Part shown: in pieces, positions 33,761-42,890 of the stretch
How positions within the stretch are numbered: position 1 is the stretch's first letter
Layout of the letters: every line of letters starts with the position of its first letter
Source: AG25 sp035518815
Lineage (GTDB): Bacteria; Gemmatimonadota; Gemmatimonadetes; Gemmatimonadales; GWC2-71-9
Direction: 5' to 3'
Assembly: GCA_035518815.1 (NCBI GenBank)
Contig: DATIXG010000060.1
Coordinates: 1-64,000, forward strand
DNA: 64,000 nt
The notes under the pieces: model-generated
Told to the model about the DNA's origin: nothing
The model's input: the letters and a program-made list of their open reading frames with translations, nothing else
Databases searched by the model: none
Translations under genes and position numbers: made by a program

Positions 33761-36700
33761 GCGTACGTCGCTCGCTCGCCGGAGCCCTGTGGCTCATCGC
33801 GGGGCTGCTGGCGTCGTTTCTCGGTGCCGTCAGCGCCTTGGTGGATACGGCGTCGGGGCGCGCGCTCCTCGCGCGGGTGGCCTCAGACGCGGTGAAGGGC
33901 GTGTTCGACGGCTTCGTGCAGGTCGGCGACGTGGGTGGTCCGCTGCTCACCGGCGTGACGCTCAGCAACGTGACCATCTTCGATCCCGACAGCACGCTGG
34001 TCGCCTCGCTGCGCCGGGTCGAGGCGAGCTACAACCCGCTCGACTTCGCGGCCGGCCGCGTCGTATTGCTCGAGCTCGACCTCGCAAGCCCCGTGTTCAA
34101 CGTCGTCCAGCACAAGGGCGGCCGCCTGAACGTGGAAGAGCTGCTCCGGCTCGGCGTCCCATCCAAGGGGCCCAAGGGGCCAGGCAAGCTGATCCTGTTT
34201 CGCAACGTCCGGGTCAGCGACGGCACCGTCAACCTGCGGCTCCAGACGAGCGGCGAGCAGACGGGCCACGAGATCGATCCGCTCGAGTTCGACGGCCGGC
34301 GGCGCATCCGCCGGTTCGAGCATCTCGACATGCGCCTCGCGGCGCTCCGCATTTCCTCGCCCCGCGAGCCCGGGGTGCGCATTGATATCACCCACCTCGC
34401 CACAATCGCCACTGATCCCGCGGTGGTGCTGCGCGATGCGCGGGGACGGATCACCGTCGTGGGTGACTCGCTGTACGCCGACCTCGAGCGGCTCGATCTG
34501 CCCGCCTCCCGGCTCGCCGGGCATGGAAGCATCGTCTGGCCGAGTGGCACTCTGCTGTACGACCTCACCCTGCAAGCCGACTCGGCTTCCCTCGACGACA
34601 TCGGGTTCCTGGCACTGCCGTTCCCGCGCGCCGCACAGGTGCGCGGCGGCGTGCGGGTGCGCTCGCACGGCGCCCGGGTGCTCGAGGTCGCGCTCGACCC
34701 GCTCGATGCCCGCTACGGCGGTGGCACACTGACCGGCCGTATCACGACCCTGACGCAGTCCGACTCGGGACTCGTCGCCGTGCGCGACGCGGACCTCATG
34801 GCGCGCGACGCCGATCTGGATCTCGTGCGTGGCGTCGTGCCGAACCTCCCGTTCTACGGGCGCCTGTCCGGGCACACCACCGCCGATGGCCCGATGAGCG
34901 ATCTCGCGCTCGGTGTCGACTGGGTGTTCCGGGACTCACTCGTCGCCGGACAGCCGAAGACGAGCGTCCAGGGCGCGGGGACCGTGGATCTGTCGGGGGA
35001 GGACGTTCGCTTCGTGTCGTTCGCCGTGCGGGACGCAGCCGTCGATCTGGGGACGGTGCGCCAGCTCGTGCCCGCGGTGGTGTTACGGGGTGAGGTGGAC
35101 GGCGCGGGCATCGTGACCGGGCCGCTGCACAACGCACTCCTCACCGGCACGCTGGTGCACCGGGACGGCGAGCGGCCGGCGAGCACCGTGACGGGAGCGA
35201 TGCGACTCGACACCCGCGGAGACACGGTCGGCGTCTTCGCGGATGTGCGCGCCGAGTCGCTTTCGTTCGACGGGTTGCGCGGCACCTATCCCGGGCTTCT
35301 GCTCCGCGGCTCGGTGGCGGGGCCCATTCGGCTCGCCGGCTCCCTCACCGCGCTCGAGACGCACGCCAACCTCGAATCCGCAGCCGGGGCGGTGACGGTC
35401 GACGGGGTGGTCACTCTGTTCGACACGCGCACAGGAGTCCGAGAGCTGTCCCTCACCGCCCGCAACATGAATCTCGCGCGTTGGGTGGCGCGCGGGCCGC
35501 AGTCGCGGCTCTCGTTTTCCGTGGCGGGCCGTATCTCGCAGGACAGCGGCGCGGCCCCGGTAGGGGAGCTCACGGCGGGGCTCGCGCCGTCGCTCATCGC
35601 GGGCACCCCGTTCGATACCGGTCAGGCGGCCGTGCGCTTCGCGGGCGGCCGCATGTACGTCGACTCGCTGCGGCTGGCGCAGCTCGGACTGCGGACCGCG
35701 GGCTCGGGGTCGCTCGGCTGGCGGCGGCCCGAGCGTGGCGCATTGTCGTTTTCCTTCGATGCCGACAACCTGAACGCGCTCGATTCCCTGTTGGTCTGGA
35801 TCGCCGGGCCGGATGTCGTTACCGCGGCACGCGGCCGGTCGCTCCGCGGAGCGGCGCGCGTGCAGCTCACGGTGGACGGCGCGCTCGACTCGCTGGCCAT
35901 CGACGCGCGCGTGAGCGCTCCCGATGTCCGCTGGCGCGATTGGGAGGTGTCGGACGGCCTTGGCCACCTGGCCTACCAGCCCGGACCCGTGCCGACGTTC
36001 AGCGCCGAGGCGACGGTCGACTCGGCGCGGATGGGCGGCTACGAATTCGGGGGTGCGTCCGCGCGCGTCACCGGGAGCCGCGATTCGCTCAACTGGTTCG
36101 CCCGGTCCCGTGTGGGCGAACTCGTCGCGTTCGTCGCCGGGGGCCGGTACGCGCGGCACGCCGCGAGGGGGAGCCGGAATCCGTCTCTTGATGCGGGCCT
36201 CGATTCGCTCGCCGTCCTCCTCCCCGGCGGTGTCTGGGTACTCCAGGCCCCGGTGAACCTCGCGCTGACCGACTCAACGGCGGACTTCTCGGGCGCGACG
36301 CTTTCGAGTGTCGACGGATCGGGCCGGGTGGCGTTCCGTCCGATGCGGACCGCACGCGGGCGCGCGGATGCGTATGGTGAGGTCCAGGGCTTCCCACTCG
36401 CCGCCGTCTACGCGCTGGCACAGCACGATACGAGCGGCGTGAGCGGCTCGATCTCCGCCAAGATCGCGATCTCCGGGAGCCGGGAAGCCCCGGTGTACGA
36501 CGGCTCGGTCGAACTGGTCAACGGGGCGCTCGGCGAGTTCCGCGCGCCGCGGGTCGACGGGACGTTCGGCTACCGCAATCGGCGTCTCGACGCCGCGCTC
36601 CGGCTCTGGCGCGCGCAACAGCAGGTTCTCACCGTCACCGCGTACCTGCCACTCGACTTGGCGCTTCAGTCCGTCGCCAAACGGCAGCTGCCCGACACGC

Positions 36701-38142
36701 TCCACGTGGCCGCGCGCGCCGACAGCGTGGAGCTGGCGGTGCTCGAGGCCATCACGCCACTCGTGCGCCAGGTCCAGGGTGTCTTCTCGGCGGACGTGGG
36801 CGTCTCGGGAACCTGGGACGATCCCAGTATGCGCGGCATTGTGCGTATCGCGAACGCCGCCGCCACCTTCCCGGACCTGAACGTGCGCTATACGGACCTG
36901 GCCGGCACGCTGCGCCTTTCTGGGGATACCATCTCCGTCGGGTCCCTGTCGGCACGCAGCGACAAGGGCACGTTGAGCGTGGCCGGGTACATGCGCCTCG
37001 AGGAGCTGACCCGGCCGGTCCTGGCCCTGCGGCTCGCGGCCGATCGGTTCAAGGCCCTCGACCTGAAGGGCAACGTGACGGTAACCGCAAGCGGGCGACT
37101 CGCGCTGACGGGCCCGCTGTTCGGAGCGACGCTCACCGGCCAGGCGACCGTCACCTCGGGCGTGCTCTACTTCGCCGACCTGATCGAAAAGCGCATCGTG
37201 AACCTGGAGGAGCTGGCCGACACGGCCCTGCTCTCGATCATCGAGCGGCAGGGTCTCGGGCCCCGGTTCCAGAGCGTGTTCCTCGACAGCCTGCACATCC
37301 GGGACGTTCAGCTCAGCATGGGCGATGAGGTCTGGCTGCGCTCGAACGAAGCGAACATCCAGCTCCAGGGCACCGTGGCCGTGACGAAACAGCGGGCGAC
37401 CTACCTCGTATCCGGAACCCTTCAGGCGCCGCGCGGCACGTACCGTCTCAAGATCGGCCCGGTGACCCGGGAGTTCAGCGTGACGAAGGGGAGCGTCAGG
37501 TACTTCGGGACGCCGGACCTGGACGCCGAGCTGAACATCGAAGCGCACCACACGGTGCATCCAGTGCCGGCGGGGACATCGCAGCAGGTCAACAAGGGCC
37601 AGAACATCGAGGTGGTGGCGCACATCACCGGCACGCTGCTCGTGCCGAAGGTGACGCTCGACGCGGAGGGCCAGGATCTCGGGCAGACCGAGGTGATCTC
37701 GTATCTCATGTTCGGCAAGCAGAGCTTCGAGCTCACCGGGAGCCAGGGGCCGGGCGGGATCGGAGACCAGCGCGCCTTGCTGCAAACGGCGACTTCGGTG
37801 CTGTCGGGCGAGCTCGAGCGGACCCTCGTGTCGGACCTGGGGGTGCCGTTAGACTACCTCGAGATCCGGCCGGGCGCCTCGACGGGCCCGCTGCAGGGGT
37901 TGCAGCTCGCGGTGGGGCGCCAGGTCGGTCGGAAGACGTTTCTCGTGGCCAACGCCGGGTTCTGCCAGGGCCAGGCGGTGGCCGTGAACAACACCTTCGG
38001 CCTCACGTTGAAATTCAACATCACCCCGGAGCTCCGTACCGAGGCGAGTTACCAGCCGGTCCAGGTATGCAACACCACGGGTTCGGTGCCGACCGCGACC
38101 CGGCAGGTCGGCCTCGACCTCATCTGGGAGCGCTGGTACTAG
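33757..38142 (+). CDS. tamB: Translocation and assembly module protein TamB
   Basis: A 1461-residue AsmA-like/TamB protein: one N-terminal membrane anchor (LAGALWLIAGLLASFLGAV), about a thousand residues of repetitive beta-strands expected to form a long hydrophobic groove, and the conserved C-terminal TamB domain from about residue 1100 (PRGTYRLKIGPVTREF, QTEVISYLMFGKQSF). TamB spans the periplasm and helps outer-membrane assembly and phospholipid transport with TamA. The TTG start overlaps the previous stop (TTGA). Confidence 0.9.
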   Translation: MSVRRSLAGALWLIAGLLASFLGAVSALVDTASGRALLARVASDAVKGVFDGFVQVGDVGGPLLTGVTLSNVTIFDPDSTLVASLRRVEASYNPLDFAAGRVVLLELDLASPVFNVVQHKGGRLNVEELLRLGVPSKGPKGPGKLILFRNVRVSDGTVNLRLQTSGEQTGHEIDPLEFDGRRRIRRFEHLDMRLAALRISSPREPGVRIDITHLATIATDPAVVLRDARGRITVVGDSLYADLERLDLPASRLAGHGSIVWPSGTLLYDLTLQADSASLDDIGFLALPFPRAAQVRGGVRVRSHGARVLEVALDPLDARYGGGTLTGRITTLTQSDSGLVAVRDADLMARDADLDLVRGVVPNLPFYGRLSGHTTADGPMSDLALGVDWVFRDSLVAGQPKTSVQGAGTVDLSGEDVRFVSFAVRDAAVDLGTVRQLVPAVVLRGEVDGAGIVTGPLHNALLTGTLVHRDGERPASTVTGAMRLDTRGDTVGVFADVRAESLSFDGLRGTYPGLLLRGSVAGPIRLAGSLTALETHANLESAAGAVTVDGVVTLFDTRTGVRELSLTARNMNLARWVARGPQSRLSFSVAGRISQDSGAAPVGELTAGLAPSLIAGTPFDTGQAAVRFAGGRMYVDSLRLAQLGLRTAGSGSLGWRRPERGALSFSFDADNLNALDSLLVWIAGPDVVTAARGRSLRGAARVQLTVDGALDSLAIDARVSAPDVRWRDWEVSDGLGHLAYQPGPVPTFSAEATVDSARMGGYEFGGASARVTGSRDSLNWFARSRVGELVAFVAGGRYARHAARGSRNPSLDAGLDSLAVLLPGGVWVLQAPVNLALTDSTADFSGATLSSVDGSGRVAFRPMRTARGRADAYGEVQGFPLAAVYALAQHDTSGVSGSISAKIAISGSREAPVYDGSVELVNGALGEFRAPRVDGTFGYRNRRLDAALRLWRAQQQVLTVTAYLPLDLALQSVAKRQLPDTLHVAARADSVELAVLEAITPLVRQVQGVFSADVGVSGTWDDPSMRGIVRIANAAATFPDLNVRYTDLAGTLRLSGDTISVGSLSARSDKGTLSVAGYMRLEELTRPVLALRLAADRFKALDLKGNVTVTASGRLALTGPLFGATLTGQATVTSGVLYFADLIEKRIVNLEELADTALLSIIERQGLGPRFQSVFLDSLHIRDVQLSMGDEVWLRSNEANIQLQGTVAVTKQRATYLVSGTLQAPRGTYRLKIGPVTREFSVTKGSVRYFGTPDLDAELNIEAHHTVHPVPAGTSQQVNKGQNIEVVAHITGTLLVPKVTLDAEGQDLGQTEVISYLMFGKQSFELTGSQGPGGIGDQRALLQTATSVLSGELERTLVSDLGVPLDYLEIRPGASTGPLQGLQLAVGRQVGRKTFLVANAGFCQGQAVAVNNTFGLTLKFNITPELRTEASYQPVQVCNTTGSVPTATRQVGLDLIWERWY

Positions 38143-38143
38143 C

Positions 38144-39085
38144 GTGACCCGCGCACTGGTGATCACCAATCCGGCGGCCGCGCGCACTGACGCGCGGGCC
38201 GTCACGGCCATCCGGGAGACGCTGCGCGCCGGCGGCTGGACGGTCGAAGTGCAGGCCACGGCGCGGCCGGGCGACGCGCGCCGGTTTGCGGGCGAAGCGC
38301 GAGACGCGGGCGTGGACGTGCTCGTGAGCTACGGCGGCGACGGGACGGCCATGCAGGTCGCCGCCGGTCTCGTCGGCTCGGACGTGGCGCTCGGACTCGT
38401 TCCGGGTGGGACCGGCAATCTCCTGGCGGGCAACCTGCGACTGCCGCGCAATCCCCAGGCTGCCGCACGGGTGATCCTGGGCGCGCGGCGCCAGGCCGTC
38501 GACCTGGGCATCGTGGACCGCGTCGATGAGCCCCACTATTTCGCCGTATGCAGCGGGGCGGGCTTCGACGCCCGGTTGATGGCGGCGACCCCGGGAGCGC
38601 TGAAGCGCCGCTGGAAGATGGGCGCGTACGTGCTGCGCGCCTTCGCGGCGCTGCCGCACGTGCGCAGCGCCCGGTACCGGGTGACGGTGGACGGCACGGC
38701 GCATGAGCTTCCCGCCGCGCTCGTGCTCATCGCCAACTGCGGCGAATTGTTTCCGCCCTTCTGGCGGCTCCGCCACAACATCTCACCCGCCGACGGGTGG
38801 TTCGACGTCGTCACCCTCGCGGCCGACGGTGCGCTCGGGAGCTTGGCGGCGTTTGCGGAGCTGTTCTACGGCTCATGGAACGGCACCAGCGCGCCCGGAC
38901 GGCGGCTGTGGTTCGCGCGGGGGCGCACGATCCTCGTCGAAGCGCTCGGCATATCGGGCCAACCGGTGCAGCTGGACGGCGAGGTGTGCGGCGAGACGCC
39001 GTTCGAGGCGCGCCTCCTGCCCGGGGCGCTTTCGGTGATCGTCGACCCCGATCGCGTTCCCTACCAGACGGCCGGCCGTGGCTGA
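38144..39085 (+). CDS. Diacylglycerol/lipid kinase family protein
   Basis: A 313-residue DAGK-catalytic-domain protein. The nucleotide-binding SYGGDGTAMQVAAGL (about 64-78) and VPGGTGNLLAGNL (about 87-99) motifs and a C-terminal QLDGEVCGETPFEARLLP segment are typical of YegS/DgkB lipid kinases and BmrU. It probably phosphorylates diacylglycerol or another lipid at the inner membrane. GTG start one base after the tamB stop. Confidence 0.9.
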   Translation: MTRALVITNPAAARTDARAVTAIRETLRAGGWTVEVQATARPGDARRFAGEARDAGVDVLVSYGGDGTAMQVAAGLVGSDVALGLVPGGTGNLLAGNLRLPRNPQAAARVILGARRQAVDLGIVDRVDEPHYFAVCSGAGFDARLMAATPGALKRRWKMGAYVLRAFAALPHVRSARYRVTVDGTAHELPAALVLIANCGELFPPFWRLRHNISPADGWFDVVTLAADGALGSLAAFAELFYGSWNGTSAPGRRLWFARGRTILVEALGISGQPVQLDGEVCGETPFEARLLPGALSVIVDPDRVPYQTAGRG

Positions 39086-39629
39086 CACGCTCCTGCTCGT
39101 CGACGCCGACGCGGACGTGCGGCGGGCGATCGGCGACTCGTTGGAGCGCGTCGGGTATGAGGTCCGGCGCGCCGCCACCGGGCAGCAGGGGCTCGCCGCC
39201 TTCGAGCGCGATCGGCCCGACGTCGTCATCGTCGACGTGGATCTCCCCGACTCGAGCGGCCTCGTCGTGCTCGAGCGGGTACGCGCCCTGGGCGGCGCGG
39301 TCATTCTCCTCACGCGGTCAGGCGACCAGGAGAATGCCGTACGGGGGATGGAGCTCGGGGCCGAGACCTTCGTGACGAAGCCCGTGGACCTGACTCACCT
39401 CGGCGCCGCTGCCGCGCGCGTGGCCGAGAAGGCGCGGCTGGCCCGGGAGAACGCCCGGCTGCGCGCCCAGATCGGGCACACGCCGCAGGCCCTGGCGGAA
39501 GTGGAGCGGGAGCATATCGAGCGCACCCTGCGCGCCCACGGGGGGAACCGCACGCGGGCGGCCCAGGAACTCGGCATTTCGCGGGCTACACTAATCAATA
39601 AGATTAGGGTGTACCGGCTCGACCTCTGA
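39078..39629 (+). CDS. Response regulator with Fis-type HTH (PrrA/RegA/ActR-like)
   Basis: A 183-residue two-domain regulator. The receiver has its acidic pocket at VDADAD (about 8-13), the phospho-acceptor Asp in VIVDVDLPDSSG (about 51-62) and the conserved Lys in VTKPVD. A linker leads to a Fis-type HTH (VEREHIERTLRAHGGNRTRAAQELGISR). This is NtrC-like without the AAA+ domain, as in RegA/PrrA redox regulators. No histidine kinase gene is adjacent. It overlaps the lipid kinase by eight bases. Confidence 0.9.
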   Translation: MADTLLLVDADADVRRAIGDSLERVGYEVRRAATGQQGLAAFERDRPDVVIVDVDLPDSSGLVVLERVRALGGAVILLTRSGDQENAVRGMELGAETFVTKPVDLTHLGAAAARVAEKARLARENARLRAQIGHTPQALAEVEREHIERTLRAHGGNRTRAAQELGISRATLINKIRVYRLDL

Positions 39630-39636
39630 GGCGCGC

Positions 39637-39825
39637 ATGGAACGACCGGAATTGAAAGAGCACGACGGGATGACGTGCCGCTACTGCGGCAATGAAGAGC
39701 GTGCGTCGGAAGGGTATCCCTGCTCGGACTGCGGCACGTTCCTCTGCTTGATCTGCTCGTTCCGCGGGATCATCCGCTGCAAGGCGTGTGAGGCGAAGGC
39801 GCAGGCGTCGGCGTCCAAAGCCTAG
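39637..39825 (+). CDS. Small protein with four CxxC motifs (zinc-binding)
   Basis: A 62-residue protein with CRYC, CSDC, CLIC and CKAC, enough for two treble-clef or rubredoxin-like zinc sites, ending in an Ala/Lys tail. No named family recognised. It follows the RegA-like regulator by seven bases. Its TAG is shared, as palindromic CTAG, with the stop of the convergent response regulator. Confidence 0.75.
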   Translation: MERPELKEHDGMTCRYCGNEERASEGYPCSDCGTFLCLICSFRGIIRCKACEAKAQASASKA

Positions 39826-40427
39826 CCGCGACGCTTCCGCACCTCCGCGACCAGGTCGTCGACGGGATCGCCGAGCTCCCTCGCCAGTTTTTCGATAACC
39901 GCCCGCTCCTCCGTCCACCCCTGGGTCGCCGCGACGGCGTCCAGCGCGATCGCCGCGATGGAGTGCGTGCGCTCCTCCAGGTCCCGCGTGCGGACGGCCA
40001 CCTCCCGCGCCAACCATTGCTCCAGCTCGCGGCGCTCGATCTCGAGCTGCCGCTGGCGCAGGGCGCTCTGGAGGGACAGCTGCAGCTCATCCAGGTCGAC
40101 CGGCTTGATAAGGTAGTCGTACGCGCCGAGCTTCAGGCACTCGATCGCGGTGCGGGGCTCGTCGATCGCGGTCAGCATGATGATCGCGAGGTCCGAGTCG
40201 TGCGCGAGGGCCTTGGGGACGAGCTCCACGCCCGTCATGTTCGGCATCCGGATGTCCGAGAGCATCGCCTGCGGCAGATCGGCCGCCTGGCGATCCAGCG
40301 CCTCGGCGCCGCTCGCCGCCTGGAGCACCTTGTAGCCGAGCCGGGTGAGAAAGCGATTGAGCGCCTGGCGGATGCCTTCTTCGTCGTCCACGACGAGCAC
40401 AGTGGTGGTGGTGGCGGGAGTCGTCAT
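39822..40427 (-). CDS. Response regulator with helical C-terminal region
   Basis: A 201-residue protein: complete receiver domain (VVDDEEGIRQAL about 11-22, phospho-Asp in MLSDIRMPNMTG about 55-66, Lys in LIKPVD about 106-111), then a charged helical region (RQRQLEIERRELEQWLAREVAVRTRDLEE in two parts, about 125-155) that looks like a coiled coil, and no DNA-binding domain. It probably acts through protein contacts. The ATG has TACGTT seven bases upstream and is divergent from the HAD gene. Confidence 0.88.
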   Translation of the reverse strand: MTTPATTTTVLVVDDEEGIRQALNRFLTRLGYKVLQAASGAEALDRQAADLPQAMLSDIRMPNMTGVELVPKALAHDSDLAIIMLTAIDEPRTAIECLKLGAYDYLIKPVDLDELQLSLQSALRQRQLEIERRELEQWLAREVAVRTRDLEERTHSIAAIALDAVAATQGWTEERAVIEKLARELGDPVDDLVAEVRKRRG

Positions 40428-40463
40428 GGGCGCTAACGTATAGAACGGCCACCAGCCGAGCAA
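40428..40463 (-). promoter_or_regulatory. Leaderless promoter of the response regulator
   Basis: Minus strand TTGCTC (40463-40458), 17 bases, TACGTT (40440-40435), seven bases, ATG at 40427. No ribosome site. Confidence 0.5.
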
Positions 40464-40470
40464 GCCAAGC

Positions 40471-40482
40471 TATGTTTCCCGC
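40471..40482 (+). promoter_or_regulatory. Leaderless -10 box of the HAD/CYTH/acpS unit
   Basis: TATGTT (40471-40476), six bases, ATG at 40483. The -35 region is weak. Confidence 0.45.
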
Positions 40483-41184
40483 ATGAAACTCGTCCTCTTC
40501 GACATCGACGGCACCCTCTTGTGGACCGACGGAGCGGGTCGGCGCGCGATCCATCGCGCGCTGTTGGACGAGGCCGGCACTGCGGGTGCGATCGCGACCT
40601 ACCGGTTCGACGGCAAGACCGATCCACAGATCGTCCGCGAGCTCCTGGCGTCCGCCGACCACCCCGAGGCCGACTCGGGGGAGCGGGTCGCCGCGGTGTG
40701 CGAGCGCTACGTGGCGCTGCTGGAAGACGAGCTGGCGCGGGCGCCGGGCTCCGCCCGGCTCATGCCCGGGGTGGCGGAGCTGCTCACGGCCCTTGAAGCT
40801 CACGAGGCGGCAGGGCGCGCCCTCGTGGGGCTCCTCACGGGGAACCTGCGTCCCGGCGCCGAGCTCAAGCTCCGCGCCGCCGGGGTCGATCCCGCGCGTT
40901 TCGCGGTCGGGGCCTACGGATCGGACTCGGGGCGCCGGCCTGACCTCCCGCCTATCGCGGCGGCGCGCGCCACCGATCGAACCGGGCGGACCTTCACCGG
41001 CCCCGATGTCGCCATCATCGGCGATACGCCGGACGACGTGGCGTGCGGGCGGCCCTTCGGCGCGCGCTCGCTTGCGGTCGCCACCGGGTACTACGACGTG
41101 GCCGCGCTTCGCGCCGCCGGCGCCACCTACGTGTTCGAAACCCTGGCCGATACGGGCGCGGTGCTGGACGCCCTGCTCGCGTGA
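40483..41184 (+). CDS. HAD-superfamily hydrolase
   Basis: A 233-residue HAD phosphatase with complete motifs: FDIDGTLLWTDG (about 5-16), LLTGNL (motif II, about 117-122) and IIGDTPDDV (motif IV, about 173-181), with a helical cap between. Substrate unknown. It is first in a plus-strand run with CYTH, an unknown membrane-tail protein and acpS, and overlaps the CYTH gene by four bases. Confidence 0.88.
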   Translation: MKLVLFDIDGTLLWTDGAGRRAIHRALLDEAGTAGAIATYRFDGKTDPQIVRELLASADHPEADSGERVAAVCERYVALLEDELARAPGSARLMPGVAELLTALEAHEAAGRALVGLLTGNLRPGAELKLRAAGVDPARFAVGAYGSDSGRRPDLPPIAAARATDRTGRTFTGPDVAIIGDTPDDVACGRPFGARSLAVATGYYDVAALRAAGATYVFETLADTGAVLDALLA

Positions 41185-41765
41185 CCTCGACGCGCATCCC
41201 TGACGAGCTGGAAGTGAAGGCGCCGGTGCCCGACCCCACACTCGTGCGCCGGGCCCTGGTGCGGGCGGGTGCGCAGCTCGAGTTCCGCGGGGCGATGCTC
41301 GATCGCCGGCTCGATCGCGATGGCGCGCTGCGCGCGCGCGATGAGGTGCTCCGCCTGCGGACGTACGTGCCGGCCGATGGTGCGCCCGGGTATGGCGTCC
41401 TCGCATGGAAAGGGCCCCCGAGCGCGCCGGGGGGCTACCGGCGGCGCGCGGAGGTGGAGACGCGCGTCGCGGACGCCGCGGCGGCGCTCGCGATTCTCGA
41501 GCAGTCCGGGTTCAGCGTCGCGTACGAAATCCACCGCACCGTCGAGGTCTACCGGCTGGCCGGTGCCGTGGTGCGCCTCGAGTGGTATCCCGCCATGGAC
41601 GTCCTGATCGAGGTCGAAGGCGAGCCGGCGGCGATCGAGCGAGCCGTGCCCGCGACCGGACTCCCCCGCGAGTCGTTTGTTGCGGAATCCCTCGAGTACT
41701 TCGTCGCGGCCTACGAGGCGCGAACCGGCCGGCCGGCGCGCGTGAGCGGGCTCCCCTCCGCGTGA
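41181..41765 (+). CDS. CYTH-domain protein (class IV adenylate cyclase/triphosphatase-like)
   Basis: A 194-residue CYTH domain. The ExExK signature is ELEVKAP (about residues 7-13); DRRLDRDGALRARDEVLRLR and the acidic/basic strands (VLAWKGPP, VEVETR-like EVETRV, WYPAMDVLIEVEG) line the tunnel that binds triphosphates. Members are class IV adenylate cyclases, thiamine triphosphatases or tripolyphosphatases; which one this is cannot be told. GTG start overlaps the HAD stop. Confidence 0.85.
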   Translation: MTSTRIPDELEVKAPVPDPTLVRRALVRAGAQLEFRGAMLDRRLDRDGALRARDEVLRLRTYVPADGAPGYGVLAWKGPPSAPGGYRRRAEVETRVADAAAALAILEQSGFSVAYEIHRTVEVYRLAGAVVRLEWYPAMDVLIEVEGEPAAIERAVPATGLPRESFVAESLEYFVAAYEARTGRPARVSGLPSA

Positions 41766-42496
41766 ACGCTCCACTCAGGATCCCGATGCCGCTGCGCGTG
41801 CCCGAACTCGCGCCGTCGCTCGGACGGTTGCTCGTGCCGAGGCGCCCGGCCCCGCCATGGGTTCCGCTCGACGACATTCGCGAAGAGCTGGCGACTCGGG
41901 TCATCGAGGCGGCCGGCCTCGCGCGGGGCGCCGCAGAGCGGAACGAGCGCGACGCGGCCCTCGAAGCGGTGGGGCGGCGCGCCTGGCTCGCGGCATGGGA
42001 GACGGCGGTAGGGCGGGTGGCCGAGCGCGCGGCTCAGGCGCTCGACGACACGATCGCGCGCACCGCGCACCACGTAGGCATGTCGCGCCGGCGCGCCGCC
42101 CAGCGCTCGCTGTCCCCCGCCGAACGGCGCGCCATCGCCGCGCGCCTGGGCAGCGGGGCCGAGCGTTTCGTGGCCGCGCTCGATGTGCTCAACGGCGCTG
42201 CGTCCCACGCGCGCGAGGCTGGCGTGCTCGACAAGGAGGTCCACGCCGCGTGGCAGGACGCGTTGCGGACCGCGGCGCGCCGCCTCGAAGCCGCCTGGCT
42301 CGCGCTGGAAGACGAGCTCGCCGCCGAGGCGACCCGGTGGGTGCCCGAGCTCGATGCGGTGCGACGCTGGCGGCCGTCGCTCTGGCCCGTGTTCGTTCTT
42401 TGGACGCCGGTCGCGCTGGCCCTGCTCTGGCTGGGGCTCGTCATGGGCGGTTACGTTGCCGCGCCACTCTGGCTGTCCGTCCGGCTGGGCTTCTAG
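41762..42496 (+). CDS. Unknown Ala/Arg-rich helical protein with C-terminal membrane anchor
   Basis: A 244-residue protein, mostly amphipathic helix with many Ala, Arg and Glu, ending in one hydrophobic segment (LWPVFVLWTPVALALLWLGLVMGGYVA in two parts, about 210-236). It may be a tail-anchored membrane protein. I recognise no family. GTG start overlaps the CYTH stop (GTGA), and acpS starts three bases after its end, so it is cotranscribed with lipid-related genes. Confidence 0.7.
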   Translation: MNAPLRIPMPLRVPELAPSLGRLLVPRRPAPPWVPLDDIREELATRVIEAAGLARGAAERNERDAALEAVGRRAWLAAWETAVGRVAERAAQALDDTIARTAHHVGMSRRRAAQRSLSPAERRAIAARLGSGAERFVAALDVLNGAASHAREAGVLDKEVHAAWQDALRTAARRLEAAWLALEDELAAEATRWVPELDAVRRWRPSLWPVFVLWTPVALALLWLGLVMGGYVAAPLWLSVRLGF

Positions 42497-42498
42497 GG

Positions 42499-42885
42499 GT
42501 GAACACCGTCGGGATCGGCGTCGATCTGGTGGAAGTGCCGCGCGTGAACACCATCATCGCGGATAAAGGGGCCCGGGTGTTCGAACGGCTGCTCACACCC
42601 GCGGAGCGGGAGTACTGCGAGAGCCGGCCCGACCCCGCTACCCATGTCGCGGTGCGGCTCGCGGCGAAGGAAGCGGTCTACAAGGCGCTCCAGGGGACCG
42701 ACGCGGCGCGGGGAATCGGCTGGCGAGAGATCGAAGTGGTGCGCGCCGCCGATGGTCGGCCCGACATCACCCTCACCGGGGTGGCCGCGGCTCGAGCGCA
42801 GGAGCTGGGGGTCGAGCGGGTGCTCCTGTCCCTGTCCCACACCCACCTGGCGGCGGTTGCCGTCGCCCTGCTCATCGGGAAGTAA
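42499..42885 (+). CDS. acpS: Holo-[acyl-carrier-protein] synthase
   Basis: A 128-residue AcpS that transfers 4'-phosphopantetheine from CoA to acyl carrier protein. GIGVDLVEVPRV (about 5-16, Mg-binding Asp) and FERLLTPAEREYC, plus RLAAKEAVYKAL (about 54-65, Mg-binding Glu) and LLSLSHTHLAAVAVA are standard. GTG start two bases after the previous stop. Confidence 0.94.
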   Translation: MNTVGIGVDLVEVPRVNTIIADKGARVFERLLTPAEREYCESRPDPATHVAVRLAAKEAVYKALQGTDAARGIGWREIEVVRAADGRPDITLTGVAAARAQELGVERVLLSLSHTHLAAVAVALLIGK

Positions 42886-42890
42886 GTTGC

